Part shown: one piece after another, positions 5,371 to 13,798 of the stretch
Layout: each line of letters begins with the position of its first letter
Numbering within the stretch: the first letter of the stretch is position 1
Source of the DNA: Burkholderiaceae bacterium
Lineage (GTDB): Bacteria > Pseudomonadota > Gammaproteobacteria > Burkholderiales > Burkholderiaceae_D
NCBI GenBank assembly: GCA_018882935.1
Contig: VERA01000023.1
Location: 1-33,593 of the forward strand
DNA: 33,593 bases
Direction of reading: 5' to 3'
Made by a program: the position numbers and the translations under genes
The notes under the pieces: model-generated
What the model was told of the DNA's origin: nothing
Seen by the model: only the letters and a program-made list of their open reading frames with translations
Databases searched by the model: none

Positions 5371-6432
5371 CCTTAACCGCGGCATCCGAAACGGCAGCAT
5401 TTTCTGAACGATGGGCGACACTAGCCTAGGCACGTTGAGTGTTTCATGCACGCTAATCACACGCTGCCCGAACAAGCCACTCGCGAGTACCGCCCGCTGA
5501 TAAAACGGCGTGTCTTCCAACTGCTCGATGACATTTACGGGTACTCCCTCATCCGAGCGCTGGCGACGGTCGATACGCCACGCAGTTTTGGGTAGTACTT
5601 GTCGTGGTGGCGGCTCAAATGGCTCGACCCGTCCATCCGGAAAAAATCGCTGCGCGATGATGCGATCTGCGCCCTGCTTTGGCTGCACGTCATAAATCAC
5701 CGCAGTAGAACCATCCGGCAGCGTAGCGCGCGACCAATCCCACTCGTGAAACGGCCCCTCAATCGGTTCGTCACCCTCATTTGAGTCGAGGTAGCCATGC
5801 CCCTTCCAACGCAATGCAGGATGCGTGAACTCAGCCTCAACGCGCGCGCATGCTGCAATCGGGCCCCAGCGATGCAGACCATCATGATCCAATGCTGTGC
5901 CGAACACTGACAGAGCTTCCGGATACACTCGAACCTTGCCACGCACTGGCCATGGTATGGGCATGCCGATCTCGCGAATAGTGATCTCAAGCGCGTTACC
6001 ATCCCAATGCAGGTCGCTCGGCCCCACCCTGAAACTATGCGCATCACGCTGCATGCTGTGTTGGCTGCGCTCGGTCATGGTCCAGCGTTGCTTGGCGCCG
6101 TACAGCGCGACGTTGATAGAGACGTGGTTTTCCGGGTTACCCTCGCCGCGCTTGAACGCGCTGCGGTAATAGGGCGAGAAAACACTACCAACGAAAGCGA
6201 TAATGGTTAAGCCGTAGTTGCCGCAGTCGGAGAGCGCGTCGACGTACCACCAGAGATACGCACCCGGCGCGAGTGGCTGGTCGAATCGAGGTGATCCATC
6301 AGCGTGGCGGCCGCCAGTAGCCCGGACATCGCTGCCATCGGCACCCCCGGCCCTGGATGCACGCTGCCACCCGCCAGATACAAGCCCGGTACCTTGCTCA
6401 CCGCGCCGTGGCGCGCGAATGCCGACATCCAC
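5368..6432 (-). CDS. crtC: Carotenoid 1,2-hydratase
   Basis: CrtC adds water to the terminal 1,2 double bond of neurosporene or lycopene-type carotenoids, making 1-hydroxy products for CrtD and CrtF. Recognised by DQPLAPGAYLWWYVDALSD, GLTIIAFVGSVFSPYY, HVSINVALYGAKQRWTMTER, YLDSNEGDEPIEGPF and WDWSRATL. Conserved sequence begins near 6285 and gives about 305 residues, in the normal range. The start is unresolved. Between 6285 and 6432 this frame has no ATG, GTG or TTG; GTG 6432-6430 is the nearest and would overlap crtD by 226 bases. A non-standard start, a frameshift or an N-terminal extension must apply. It is the last gene of the crtE-crtC superoperon. Confidence 0.85.
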   Translation of the reverse strand: MDVGIRAPRRGEQGTGLVSGGWQRASRAGGADGSDVRATGGRHADGSPRFDQPLAPGAYLWWYVDALSDCGNYGLTIIAFVGSVFSPYYRSAFKRGEGNPENHVSINVALYGAKQRWTMTERSQHSMQRDAHSFRVGPSDLHWDGNALEITIREIGMPIPWPVRGKVRVYPEALSVFGTALDHDGLHRWGPIAACARVEAEFTHPALRWKGHGYLDSNEGDEPIEGPFHEWDWSRATLPDGSTAVIYDVQPKQGADRIIAQRFFPDGRVEPFEPPPRQVLPKTAWRIDRRQRSDEGVPVNVIEQLEDTPFYQRAVLASGLFGQRVISVHETLNVPRLVSPIVQKMLPFRMPRLR

Positions 6433-7775
6433 CCGTGGGTCGCCATGCCGTACAGTGCTCCCGCGCTGGCCGGAAAGATCCGCTCGAAATCCGCTGGTGT
6501 GGTGCGCACCGTGTTCTGCGCCGTGCGATGAATGTTCAGCCCGTAGCGGGCCAACAGAGAAAAGGAATGGGTTTCGCATGCGTCGATCTCCGACTCGGTG
6601 AGATTACGCCGCGCGATCGCGGGCGCATTGACCAGTACCAGCAGCCTGTCACGTTCTATTGGTTGATCTGTCAGGCCTCGATCCTGCGCGCAGACATAGA
6701 CTGTGGGTGTCGCAGGTAACTTGCCACGATCAAAAATATCGCTGAATTCTTTTTTGTAATCCGGCTGAAAAAACACGTTGTGGCGGTCAAGTTCAAAGCC
6801 ATCCGTTTCGGCATGAACGCTCCAGGTCAGCGCTGATAACGAACGCTTCGATCCCGGTGTCGGTGGCGCAGCGCGCTTACCTGTCTCACCCAGCAAACCC
6901 TGCCCTAACGCAGAGATGTCGCCGTTGAACACGACGCTGTCGGTAGCGATCTGCTCACCATTCTCCAGATGTACATGACTCACCCGACCGCCCTGCATGC
7001 CGATTTCAGCCACGCGGCAGCCGTAGCGTGCATGAACACCCAGCCGCTCACCCAAACGCGCGAGTGACTTCGCCAGCGCATGCATACCGCCCTGTACTGA
7101 CCACACGCCATCCAACTCAACTTGCGTTACCAGCATCAAGGTGGCCGGTGCGCGCCAAGGCGACGAACCACAGTAGGTAGCGTAGCGTGCAAACAATTGT
7201 CTCAGGCGTTCATCATGAAAATGCTCGCGCAGCGCATCCCATAAATTACTCATCGGCCCGAGTGAGGCTAGTACCGCCAAGCCACGCAAACCGAGATCAC
7301 CCATCATGCTACGCAGCGTTGGCGATTGCGAGCGTATGAATGGGCCTTCCAAAGCGTCATAGACCTGCCGCGCCTGCTGACAAAACTGCATGAAGCGCAT
7401 TCCCTCACTTGGCCCCGCTAGTCGTGCAATGGCATCTCGCGATTGCGCGGGGTCGGCAAATAAATCCATACGCTGATTCGCATCCCACGCGTGGCGGGCG
7501 AGCACGGGCAATGAAGTCAGCTGTAATTCATCTTCCAGCGAGGCGCCTACCGAGCCATAGACTTGCTCGAATACCCAACGCATGGTGAATACCGTGGGGC
7601 CGCTATCAATCGCGCCACCATCCACCATCAGCTGTCGCATCTTGCCACCGGGTTGCCCGGCTGCTTCGAGCAATGTCACTTGCAGGCCGCGTCGCGCTAG
7701 CTGCAAGGCAGATACCAATCCAGCGACTCCTGCGCCGATTACCACCACACGGTGCGCGCTAGGCGGGCTAGCCAT
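6207..7775 (-). CDS. crtD: Hydroxyneurosporene/methoxyneurosporene desaturase
   Basis: CrtD introduces the C3,4 double bond into 1-hydroxy or methoxy carotenoids. The 522-residue protein is a phytoene-desaturase-type flavoprotein. It opens with the Rossmann FAD motif VVVIGAGVAGLVSALQLARR, followed by LLEAAGQPGGKMRQ, and closes with the C-terminal FAD-binding segment GLYLAGGSVHPGPGVPMAAM. The early motif IDSGPTVFTMRWVFE is typical of CrtD. It lies between crtA and crtC, as in spheroidene producers. The end overlaps the crtC reading frame. ATG 7775 is used; the 65 bases before it hold only a 26-codon frame. Confidence 0.93.
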   Translation of the reverse strand: MASPPSAHRVVVIGAGVAGLVSALQLARRGLQVTLLEAAGQPGGKMRQLMVDGGAIDSGPTVFTMRWVFEQVYGSVGASLEDELQLTSLPVLARHAWDANQRMDLFADPAQSRDAIARLAGPSEGMRFMQFCQQARQVYDALEGPFIRSQSPTLRSMMGDLGLRGLAVLASLGPMSNLWDALREHFHDERLRQLFARYATYCGSSPWRAPATLMLVTQVELDGVWSVQGGMHALAKSLARLGERLGVHARYGCRVAEIGMQGGRVSHVHLENGEQIATDSVVFNGDISALGQGLLGETGKRAAPPTPGSKRSLSALTWSVHAETDGFELDRHNVFFQPDYKKEFSDIFDRGKLPATPTVYVCAQDRGLTDQPIERDRLLVLVNAPAIARRNLTESEIDACETHSFSLLARYGLNIHRTAQNTVRTTPADFERIFPASAGALYGMATHGWMSAFARHGAVSKVPGLYLAGGSVHPGPGVPMAAMSGLLAAATLMDHLDSTSHSRRVRISGGTSTRSPTAATTA

Positions 7776-7840
7776 GGCAGTACCAAACGTCGACAGCGCC
7801 GACCGAGGCGATTATCTGTTCGAAATTTTCATGCAGCAGA

Positions 7841-8638
7841 TCAGCCATAGCTGCGCCCGTTCCAGGTACCGCGCATCGAGAGAGGAGCGAAGCGTACAAA
7901 CATTGATTCGGAAAAAAAACTGTGCCGCCATGCAGCGCGTATCGCTTGCTCGTGCGCACCGGTACGTGCGTAGGCATCCATCGAGGCCGCGTTATCCCAC
8001 AGGCTGAATGTCGCTTGTCGAAGTAGCGGCGCCTCACCTAAACCAATCGCCAGCTCGCAACCTTCGGCATCTACCAGCCCCGCTTGCGCCGCCGGTGCAT
8101 AGCGCCAGAATGCGGCAGCGGCGCTGGGTCGTATCGATGCGCGTGTCAGCGCTGCCAGCGGCGCGTCTGGTTCAATCGCAGGCCCGCCTTGCAGCGATAC
8201 ACCATCCCACGCACCGCGAGCATTAGCCGGCTGCAAAATCAGGCTGAGGCACTCATCGCTTCGCATGCGATAGCGATTCACTAGCGCTGCATCTGCTTCA
8301 AACGCCTGCGCCTGCTCAAGCTCATCGAACAAACAGAACACGCCTTGGTAGGAAGCACTCGGTGCGAGGCCAAAGCCGCCGCCGCGTCCACTACCAAGTG
8401 TTTTTATGAATTTCAAACCCGGCGCTTGGTCGGGAAACCAGCGCGAGAATGCCAGCCTGCTCCAGCTCCAGGGCCAGTGGGCAGGTCTTACTCTGGCGAG
8501 GATAAGCAGTGCGGTGCCCGAGATTGCGCCGTTGTTGCTAACGCTGATCGGCTCACGATGAGCTGAAGTACTGGAATTCAGTCCGGCAATCGGGGGGCCC
8601 AGCTTGCGCTGGGATGCCTCTGTGATTGGCTGCCCCAT
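7841..8638 (-). CDS. crtA: Spheroidene monooxygenase
   Basis: CrtA oxygenates spheroidene at C2 to spheroidenone, an oxygen-dependent step that shifts pigment colour in aerobic cells. Recognised by LLILARVRPAHWPWSWSRLA, FIKTLGSGRGGGFGLAPS, QGVFCLFDELEQAQAF, FWRYAPAAQAGL, LRQATFSLWDN and RHSFFSESMFVRFAPL. Conserved sequence starts about 44 residues in. The first ~35 residues have low family likeness and are encoded beside REP-like hairpins, but no other start codon exists before the conserved part, so ATG 8638 is kept. The presence of CrtA, with CrtC, CrtD and CrtF, predicts spheroidene and spheroidenone. Confidence 0.9.
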   Translation of the reverse strand: MGQPITEASQRKLGPPIAGLNSSTSAHREPISVSNNGAISGTALLILARVRPAHWPWSWSRLAFSRWFPDQAPGLKFIKTLGSGRGGGFGLAPSASYQGVFCLFDELEQAQAFEADAALVNRYRMRSDECLSLILQPANARGAWDGVSLQGGPAIEPDAPLAALTRASIRPSAAAAFWRYAPAAQAGLVDAEGCELAIGLGEAPLLRQATFSLWDNAASMDAYARTGAHEQAIRAAWRHSFFSESMFVRFAPLSMRGTWNGRSYG

Positions 8639-8679
8639 GCCTTATTTCCTCGGGGATTCATCCCGGCGCAGGCCGGGAT
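8599..8679. repeat. REP-like pair of perfect hairpins between pufC and crtA
   Basis: ATCCCGGC-gcag-GCCGGGAT (8660-8679) is a perfect 8-bp hairpin, and CCCAGC-ttgc-GCTGGG (8599-8614) a perfect 6-bp one. On the minus strand the first, with its flank, translates to WIPACAGM, the usual signature of dispersed proteobacterial REP-type repeats. They lie between the pufC stop and crtA; the second is inside the first codons of crtA. They may trim or stabilise the puf mRNA end. Confidence 0.65.
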
Positions 8680-8698
8680 CCATCGTTCAAATACCCAA

Positions 8699-9718
8699 TT
8701 ACTTTTTGTCGGCAGCAACCGAAGCCAGTTCTGGATAATCCTTAAGCATCGGGAAGCCATACAAAGGTTTGTAGGCGCCCTGGTGACAGGTCGCGCAACT
8801 CACCTTCGCGACATCACCACCCGGACCTTTACGCTCGACCGGGAATACCTCAGTCAGCGGCACCATGTACTCATTATTCACATCACGCGCCATACGAATA
8901 CCGTGATAGGCAGTCACACGCTGTGGCGGGCTGCTCTCCCAGCTCTGGAAAGAACGCGTGTTGTGGCAGTAGGTACAGTTCACACCAAGCGAAGTCGACA
9001 TATGCGTCATCAAGCTATAGGTCCACTCAGCCTGCTTGATCGAGTGCCGGTTACCCGATGGCAGTGGCGTTGGGCCATTGACGCGAATCGGCTTGTCTTC
9101 CAGCAGAAACGGTGTCAGCGCATCGGTTGGTAGCGATGACATATTCGCCAGCGGTGCAGGTGTGTTCTGCCCTGCCAGATCACCGATGAAGTCGGCGCGC
9201 TTGTCTTGCTCGAGCGGTGTGAACCACACATTAGTGGGTACCGGATTACCGCGGTGACAGGTGTAGCAGGTGACACCGGTTTCAGCGACGTGATTTTTCC
9301 AGTTACCGTTGATGTGGCGTGTCATCTCGATCATCTTGCGTGCAACGATCTTGGTGTACTTGCTGTCCTCGGCAAAATTTTGCACGTTATGGCAGTAAGC
9401 ACAGCCCTCTTTCGGCGATACCCAGGCGGTGATTTGCGTCATCAAGCCGATGAACTGCCCTGCTGACAAATCACCGAGTACTTGCACGTTCTGGTATGAG
9501 GCTTTTGCACGCGGACCATCGGGTGACGCGGGTGGTGGCGCGGGTGGCACGGTGTTGAGCGCGTCTTGAGTATCGAGATGACGCGGGTTATAGACCTGCA
9601 CCATGCCGGTACCGCGGAAGCCGTGCTGCACACTATCCATTGGCGGTCGCTCGCAACCCGCGAGCAGCGCGCAGCTCAATGCGAGCAGCGCGGTGATTGT
9701 CGGGATTCGGAAGGTCAT
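8699..9718 (-). CDS. pufC: Reaction-centre tetraheme cytochrome c subunit
   Basis: PufC sits on the periplasmic face of the reaction centre and re-reduces the oxidised special pair. The 339-residue protein has a lipoprotein signal (LSCALLAGC, lipid Cys22) and four CxxCH heme sites: CAYCH at 106-110, CYTCH at 151-155, CTYCH at 248-252 and CATCH at 308-312. Candidate methionine ligands precede each site, for example ARKMIEM and SLMTHM. It starts in a four-base ATGA overlap with the pufM stop, so the two are translationally coupled. Length and heme spacing are normal for the family. Confidence 0.97.
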   Translation of the reverse strand: MTFRIPTITALLALSCALLAGCERPPMDSVQHGFRGTGMVQVYNPRHLDTQDALNTVPPAPPPASPDGPRAKASYQNVQVLGDLSAGQFIGLMTQITAWVSPKEGCAYCHNVQNFAEDSKYTKIVARKMIEMTRHINGNWKNHVAETGVTCYTCHRGNPVPTNVWFTPLEQDKRADFIGDLAGQNTPAPLANMSSLPTDALTPFLLEDKPIRVNGPTPLPSGNRHSIKQAEWTYSLMTHMSTSLGVNCTYCHNTRSFQSWESSPPQRVTAYHGIRMARDVNNEYMVPLTEVFPVERKGPGGDVAKVSCATCHQGAYKPLYGFPMLKDYPELASVAADKK

Positions 9719-10692
9719 GGCTTGGCTCCCTGCAAAGTAGCGGGGTCAACAATATCGCCCCAGACATGCGGATACGGTGGCGCAAAGCCATGCTTGATGG
9801 CCCACAGATACCAGTTGTCGACGGCGGTGCCGGTGAGCAGGATGCCGATACCGCCCGTCAGCGGACACAGCACGGCGAACCACCAGGCCCAGCGGTGAAT
9901 CGATTCCATGGTGGCGTTGAAGCCCATGGTCCAGCGCCAGAACAAAGCAGCACGCTCAGTCGCGGTACCGCGATCAATAATTTGCTCGATCTCGCGCTCA
10001 CCGCCGTAGCGACCCACTGCGAGAATAGTGGCACCGTGCATCGCAAACAGCAGCGCAGAGCCATACAAGAACGCAATCGACAACGCGTGGAAAGGGTTAT
10101 AGAACAGGTTGCCGTAGCGTAGTGAGAATGCCGCCGTCCAATCAAGGTGCGGGAAGATACCGAACGGCACCGCTTCGCCCCAGCTACCCATCAGCACCGG
10201 GCGGAACAAACCCAGCACCAGGAACAACCAGATCGCCGCCGCAAATGCCCATGCGATATGCGTACCGAGTTGCAACGCACGTGCACGGCGATACACATTC
10301 GCCCACCACAGCAGAATCGAAATCGTCAGGAACAGGCCGGCGATCTGCCACCAACCACCCTGATTCAAAGGTGCAAATCTCAAACCATTGCCTGGTGCAG
10401 GTGGATCAAGCGAGAGCCAGAATAATTGGCGAATGAATTGCACCGGGTCCCAATTCACCGAGGCCAGCATGTTCATGCCGATGATGGTGAATGCAAACAA
10501 ACCGAACATCAGCGACATCGTGCCGAGTACACCGATATAGATCGGTCCGATTTGCGCGTTACCGAGTCGGCCTGCCAGGTGCAGCAAGAAAGGTGTGCCG
10601 GTTCGTGATAACGCCGGTTTGTGCTGCGCTATACCATCGTGCAGTGGTCCGGTGACCTGCACTGCCGTAAAGAGATTTTGATATTCAGCCAT
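9715..10692 (-). CDS. pufM: Photosynthetic reaction-centre M subunit
   Basis: The M subunit, with L, binds the bacteriochlorophyll, bacteriopheophytin and quinone cofactors. The protein (325 residues) has five transmembrane helices. Recognised by [40 protein letters not shown], the special-pair region [29 protein letters not shown], and the quinone-side [19 protein letters not shown]. The histidines expected for special pair and iron (FHALS, MHGAT, SIHRW) are present. Ten bases separate it from pufL, with AAGGAG before ATG 10692. It overlaps pufC by four bases. Confidence 0.98.
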   Translation of the reverse strand: MAEYQNLFTAVQVTGPLHDGIAQHKPALSRTGTPFLLHLAGRLGNAQIGPIYIGVLGTMSLMFGLFAFTIIGMNMLASVNWDPVQFIRQLFWLSLDPPAPGNGLRFAPLNQGGWWQIAGLFLTISILLWWANVYRRARALQLGTHIAWAFAAAIWLFLVLGLFRPVLMGSWGEAVPFGIFPHLDWTAAFSLRYGNLFYNPFHALSIAFLYGSALLFAMHGATILAVGRYGGEREIEQIIDRGTATERAALFWRWTMGFNATMESIHRWAWWFAVLCPLTGGIGILLTGTAVDNWYLWAIKHGFAPPYPHVWGDIVDPATLQGAKP

Positions 10693-10702
10693 CGTGTGCT
10701 CC

Positions 10703-11530
10703 TTAGCGGTTCCAGATCGGCATATTCAGCCACCAGTTCCACCACTCCGGCCAGCCACGACTCCAGAATGGTCCCGACAACACAATGCACAGTGCAGAGA
10801 ACAGTACCGCTGCCAGTGCGAGGAATAAACCAAGACGGTGAATACCCAAGGTGCCAACCGAGTAACCGACCAGATCGCGGAAGTAGGTATCTTCGTGCTC
10901 AGGTGTCTTGACGGTCTGGCCTTTAGCCGGATTAGTCGATGAGAGCACCAAGCCACCATGCATGGACAGCGCCAATGCCGTGGTGAAGAAGAAGGTAATG
11001 GCGATCATGTGCGCCGGGTTGTAGTGGAAGTGCAGATACTGGTAACCGACGTTCGAGACCCAGTCGAGATGACTGAAAATCCCGTAGGGGAAACCATGGC
11101 CCCAGGCACCCATCAGAATCGGGCGCACCACATTCAGTGTCACGTAAGCCAAGATGGCAATCGAAAATGCAAACGGTACGTGGTATCCCATACCCAGCTT
11201 GCGACAGATTTCAACCTCTCGCGCGGCCCATGAGCCAAACGCACCGATCGCGCATACGGTGATCAACTGCCACAGCCCGCCCTCAAGCAGCGGCGCCATG
11301 CGCAAGCCGTAAGAGAGATCAGGCGGCGCGATATTGATCTGCCACACATTCCAGGTCGGCCCTTGCGACGCGCCCCACAGAATCAGCGCAGTGCCGAGGA
11401 ATGAAAAGAAGATGGTAGTCACGCCGAAGAACCCGACGTAGAAGGGACCGATCCAGAAATCGAATAGGTCCCCTCCCACCAGGGTACCCCCACGAACCCG
11501 GTATTTTTTCTCGAAACTCAACATGGCCAT
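10703..11530 (-). CDS. pufL: Photosynthetic reaction-centre L subunit
   Basis: The L subunit forms the heterodimer core with M. It starts [20 protein letters not shown], then [20 protein letters not shown], the classical PufL N-terminus, and carries [49 protein letters not shown] and the iron-histidine segment [14 protein letters not shown]. The protein has 275 residues, the normal size. ATG 11530 is chosen over an upstream in-frame codon at 11548 because GGAGGG lies about eight bases before it and the family begins there. It follows stem-loops in the pufA-pufL gap. Confidence 0.98.
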   Translation of the reverse strand: MAMLSFEKKYRVRGGTLVGGDLFDFWIGPFYVGFFGVTTIFFSFLGTALILWGASQGPTWNVWQINIAPPDLSYGLRMAPLLEGGLWQLITVCAIGAFGSWAAREVEICRKLGMGYHVPFAFSIAILAYVTLNVVRPILMGAWGHGFPYGIFSHLDWVSNVGYQYLHFHYNPAHMIAITFFFTTALALSMHGGLVLSSTNPAKGQTVKTPEHEDTYFRDLVGYSVGTLGIHRLGLFLALAAVLFSALCIVLSGPFWSRGWPEWWNWWLNMPIWNR

Positions 11531-11589
11531 GATCGAGCCCTCCAACAAGGATGCACAAAGTCATCCCGCATTAATCTTGGGAGGACAGA

Positions 11590-11630
11590 CATGTGAACGC
11601 GTCACATGCCCGCCCACCACCACAAGGTGG
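11590..11630. promoter_or_regulatory. Stem-loops between pufA and pufL
   Basis: Two perfect inverted repeats follow pufA: CCACC-acaa-GGTGG (11617-11630) just after the stop, then CATGTGA-acgcg-TCACATG (11590-11608). In Rhodobacter, hairpins at this place protect the pufBA part of the mRNA from 3' decay and raise LH1 over the reaction centre. The same role is inferred here from position. Confidence 0.7.
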
Positions 11631-11635
11631 ATTTT

Positions 11636-11809
11636 TTACTTCGGCATGGATGCGTTCTGGGCAGTCGATGGGCTTTTCGCACCATCCAGCCAGTTGAACT
11701 TGTTCGTCGATAACAGGATGAGATGAATCATCGCTGCTAGTCCGAACAAGAAAACCCCCTGAATCACCATTGCACGCAGCGGGTCGTACAGGCGCCATAT
11801 TCTCCACAT
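11636..11809 (-). CDS. pufA: LH1 alpha polypeptide
   Basis: This 57-residue single-helix antenna polypeptide begins [20 protein letters not shown], then [20 protein letters not shown]. His29 is the bacteriochlorophyll ligand. The N-terminal WxxWxLxDP(x)RA and the C-terminal STxxFNWL are hallmarks of LH1 alpha. The tail ([17 protein letters not shown]) is short and polar. The ribosome site GGAG overlaps the stop of the preceding 73-codon gene, so pufA translation is probably coupled to it rather than directly to pufB. Confidence 0.96.
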   Translation of the reverse strand: MWRIWRLYDPLRAMVIQGVFLFGLAAMIHLILLSTNKFNWLDGAKSPSTAQNASMPK

Positions 11810-11820
11810 GGTCCTATCTC

Positions 11821-12042
11821 CTAAAGTGTGTGTGACATGAACGAATACACCGCAGCCTGCACACCCCCGAACAGGGACTTGCAGCTCTCCGCACCAGGTA
11901 GCCAGCTACGCCATGGCATACCAGTCAGCGAGCCGACTAGTGCAATCGCGAGCACGACCATGAATCCCAGCGTAAAAACCATCCTGAAGGTGACGCTTTC
12001 CACCGTTCTTTCTCGTTCCTGGTTCAGTTGCATGTTGGCCAT
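11821..12042 (-). CDS. Single-helix protein encoded between pufB and pufA (PufQ-like or beta-like)
   Basis: The protein has 73 residues: a polar N-terminus ([16 protein letters not shown]), one transmembrane helix (residues 17-40, [20 protein letters not shown]), then PWRSWLPG and an amphipathic tail [15 protein letters not shown]. Aligned without gaps to the neighbouring PufB from Phe19 of ORF73 and Phe18 of PufB, it shares F, G, two Ala and the WRxW end, but both histidine positions are replaced (Arg, Ser). The helix also resembles PufQ as I recall it (F...F.L...V....ALVG), though pufQ normally precedes pufB. AAAGGAA lies before ATG 12042, and its stop overlaps the pufA ribosome site, so it is very likely translated. 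Function unknown; LH1 assembly or a ring-associated subunit is inferred. Confidence 0.75.
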   Translation of the reverse strand: MANMQLNQERERTVESVTFRMVFTLGFMVVLAIALVGSLTGMPWRSWLPGAESCKSLFGGVQAAVYSFMSHTL

Positions 12043-12073
12043 AGTGTTTCCTTTCGTTAGCGGCTAGCCGAGA

Positions 12074-12220
12074 TCAAGTGATCCAGGGACGCCATGCCCA
12101 CACCAGCGCATGTGCGATCACGGCAACTGCCGTGAATCCCACCAAGCCCTGCATGTAATACGCATGGAATTCCTGAGCCTCTTCATCGGACATTCCGGAA
12201 ATACTCTTCCTTTCAGCCAT
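12074..12220 (-). CDS. pufB: LH1 beta polypeptide
   Basis: This 48-residue beta polypeptide of the core antenna reads [20 protein letters not shown], then [20 protein letters not shown] and WAWRPWIT. The canonical EFH (His19) and the bacteriochlorophyll ligand His37, 18 residues later, are present, and it ends with the WxWRPW motif. AAGGAG sits 8 bases before ATG 12220. It is the first puf gene, 111 bases after bchZ. It is followed, unusually, by the 73-codon gene and not directly by pufA. Confidence 0.97.
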   Translation of the reverse strand: MAERKSISGMSDEEAQEFHAYYMQGLVGFTAVAVIAHALVWAWRPWIT

Positions 12221-12238
12221 GAGAACGCTCCTTACAAA

Positions 12239-12301
12239 TGGCCTTGCGGCCAGTGGTGCGCAAAGCCCCGCAACCTTGGGCAGCCGTGGCGAACTGCCAC
12301 G
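12239..12301. promoter_or_regulatory. Stem-loops in the bchZ-pufB gap
   Basis: CGTGGC-gaact-GCCACG (12285-12301) and TGGCC-ttgc-GGCCA (12239-12252) are perfect inverted repeats between the bchZ stop and the pufB ribosome site. They have no T run, so they are more likely processing or 5'-stabilising structures for puf mRNA than terminators. No convincing promoter is seen in this 111-base gap. Confidence 0.5.
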
Positions 12302-12331
12302 ACATCCTGCCAGTCACTCGCGCTGAGGGCA

Positions 12332-13798
12332 TCAAGCTGCCTCTCCTATACGCAATGACTCTCTTGCTCTTGAAACGCGCTCAACACTGACACTCGCCTC
12401 ACCGGCACGGCGAGCATCACGTTCAGCGCGATCACGTATTTGCTTGGCTGCCGAGATCTGAACCAACACAGGTTCAGCAGCGACCAGTTCATTCAACAGC
12501 TCGCGCGCCGCGTCATCCCATGCGGCTTGTGCGCGTACCGGTGTCGGATCCACTTTGTCCATATCGCTGCCCAGCGGCAGTATGTTGAACAAGGCATCGA
12601 ATAAGCAGTTACAGAATTCTTGGAGCAGATAAGTGGCGCCGGCATAACCCATGAAAGGGGTACCGGTATGGCGCCGGATAATCGCACCGGGGAATGAGGC
12701 AGTAACGAAACTCGGCTTCATCGGCGACGATGCACCAGCCTCAGCCAGGTACATACGCTCGTTGTAGCTGCCGTACAGCACCAGCGGCGGTTTCTCACGT
12801 ACCAGTTTTCTAATCGTTTCGTTATCGGTTTTTTCGCCCGGCTTGCGCGCTACCGCAAAGTTACATGGCAGGCCCATCTCTTCTTCGAAGAAGTGGCGTA
12901 AACCACGCGCATACGTTTCGTTGGCAACTACCGCGAAATTAGCTGTACCAAAAAAGTCTTGTGTGACCGAGCGCCACAAATCCCAAATCGGTTTGATCGT
13001 GGTGTGCTTCTCGCGCTCAATGAAAGGCTCGGGGTCGAGGTGCAGTAACTCACCGAGTGTGCGCAGGAATTTTGTCGTACTGTGTAAACCGATAGGTGCT
13101 TGCAGATACGGACGCTCTAATGCCTCGCATAACAAGCGGCCAAACTCGCGGTACATGCAAATATTCACATCCGCATCAGCCAAATTCTGCACATCAGCCA
13201 AGTGGCTGCCGAGCGGGAACACCATGTTCACTTCAGCGCCAATACCCTCTACCAGCCGACGAATCTCGGCCAGATCGCTCGGCATGTTGAAGGTGCCGTA
13301 GCAAGGACCGATGATATTGACGCGTGGCTTCTCACCCGGCTCGCGCTGATCGAACGGTTTGCGCTCTGGTACATGACGCAGACCATATTCATGCCACAGC
13401 CACAGCATGGCGCGGTTGGCGCACTGCCACTGATCTTCGTCGATGGTGCGTGGCAAGAAGCGCAAGATGCTGGTGCCTTCAGGGGTCACACCACCACCAA
13501 TCATTTCAGCGATAGAACCGGTGACCACAACCGCAGGCAGATCCGGATCGAGCACGCCGTGTGCACGCTTCATCGAGCCTTCGGTACCTTCACGACCCAG
13601 TTGCTCTTCCGCCAAACCCGTCACCACAATCGGTAGCTCATGCGGGGGCAGCGCATCGGTGTAATGCAACACAGAAGTGACTGGCAGATTCTCGCAACCC
13701 ACAGGCCCGTCGATGATGACTTGCAGCCCCTTAATCGCGGTGAATACATACACCGCGCCCCAATAGCCGCCTGCGCGATCATGGTCAATGATGTTCAT
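12332..13798 (-). CDS. bchZ: Chlorophyllide a reductase subunit Z
   Basis: BchZ forms with BchY the catalytic heterotetramer that reduces ring B of chlorophyllide a, taking electrons from BchX. The 488-residue protein is nitrogenase MoFe-like. It opens [20 protein letters not shown] and has the cluster-ligand cysteine Cys35 in [12 protein letters not shown]. Further landmarks are [38 protein letters not shown] and [19 protein letters not shown]. The start overlaps the bchY stop by four bases. It is followed by the puf operon. Confidence 0.97.
   Translation of the reverse strand: MNIIDHDRAGGYWGAVYVFTAIKGLQVIIDGPVGCENLPVTSVLHYTDALPPHELPIVVTGLAEEQLGREGTEGSMKRAHGVLDPDLPAVVVTGSIAEMIGGGVTPEGTSILRFLPRTIDEDQWQCANRAMLWLWHEYGLRHVPERKPFDQREPGEKPRVNIIGPCYGTFNMPSDLAEIRRLVEGIGAEVNMVFPLGSHLADVQNLADADVNICMYREFGRLLCEALERPYLQAPIGLHSTTKFLRTLGELLHLDPEPFIEREKHTTIKPIWDLWRSVTQDFFGTANFAVVANETYARGLRHFFEEEMGLPCNFAVARKPGEKTDNETIRKLVREKPPLVLYGSYNERMYLAEAGASSPMKPSFVTASFPGAIIRRHTGTPFMGYAGATYLLQEFCNCLFDALFNILPLGSDMDKVDPTPVRAQAAWDDAARELLNELVAAEPVLVQISAAKQIRDRAERDARRAGEASVSVERVSRARESLRIGEAA

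Noticed and set aside
7768-7848. A 26-codon minus-strand ORF between crtA and crtD (ATG 7848, stop overlapping the crtD start)
   Set aside because: It spans the gap neatly, but there is no convincing ribosome site and no recognisable sequence. It may be a leader for crtD coupling but is not supported as a gene.
8578-8760. Minus-strand ORF containing WIPACAGM
   Set aside because: This is the translation of a REP-type repeat, not a protein gene.
11821-12042. A second ordinary LH1 beta gene
   Set aside because: Both histidines needed for bacteriochlorophyll binding are absent and the tail is too long. The true pufB is at 12074-12220.
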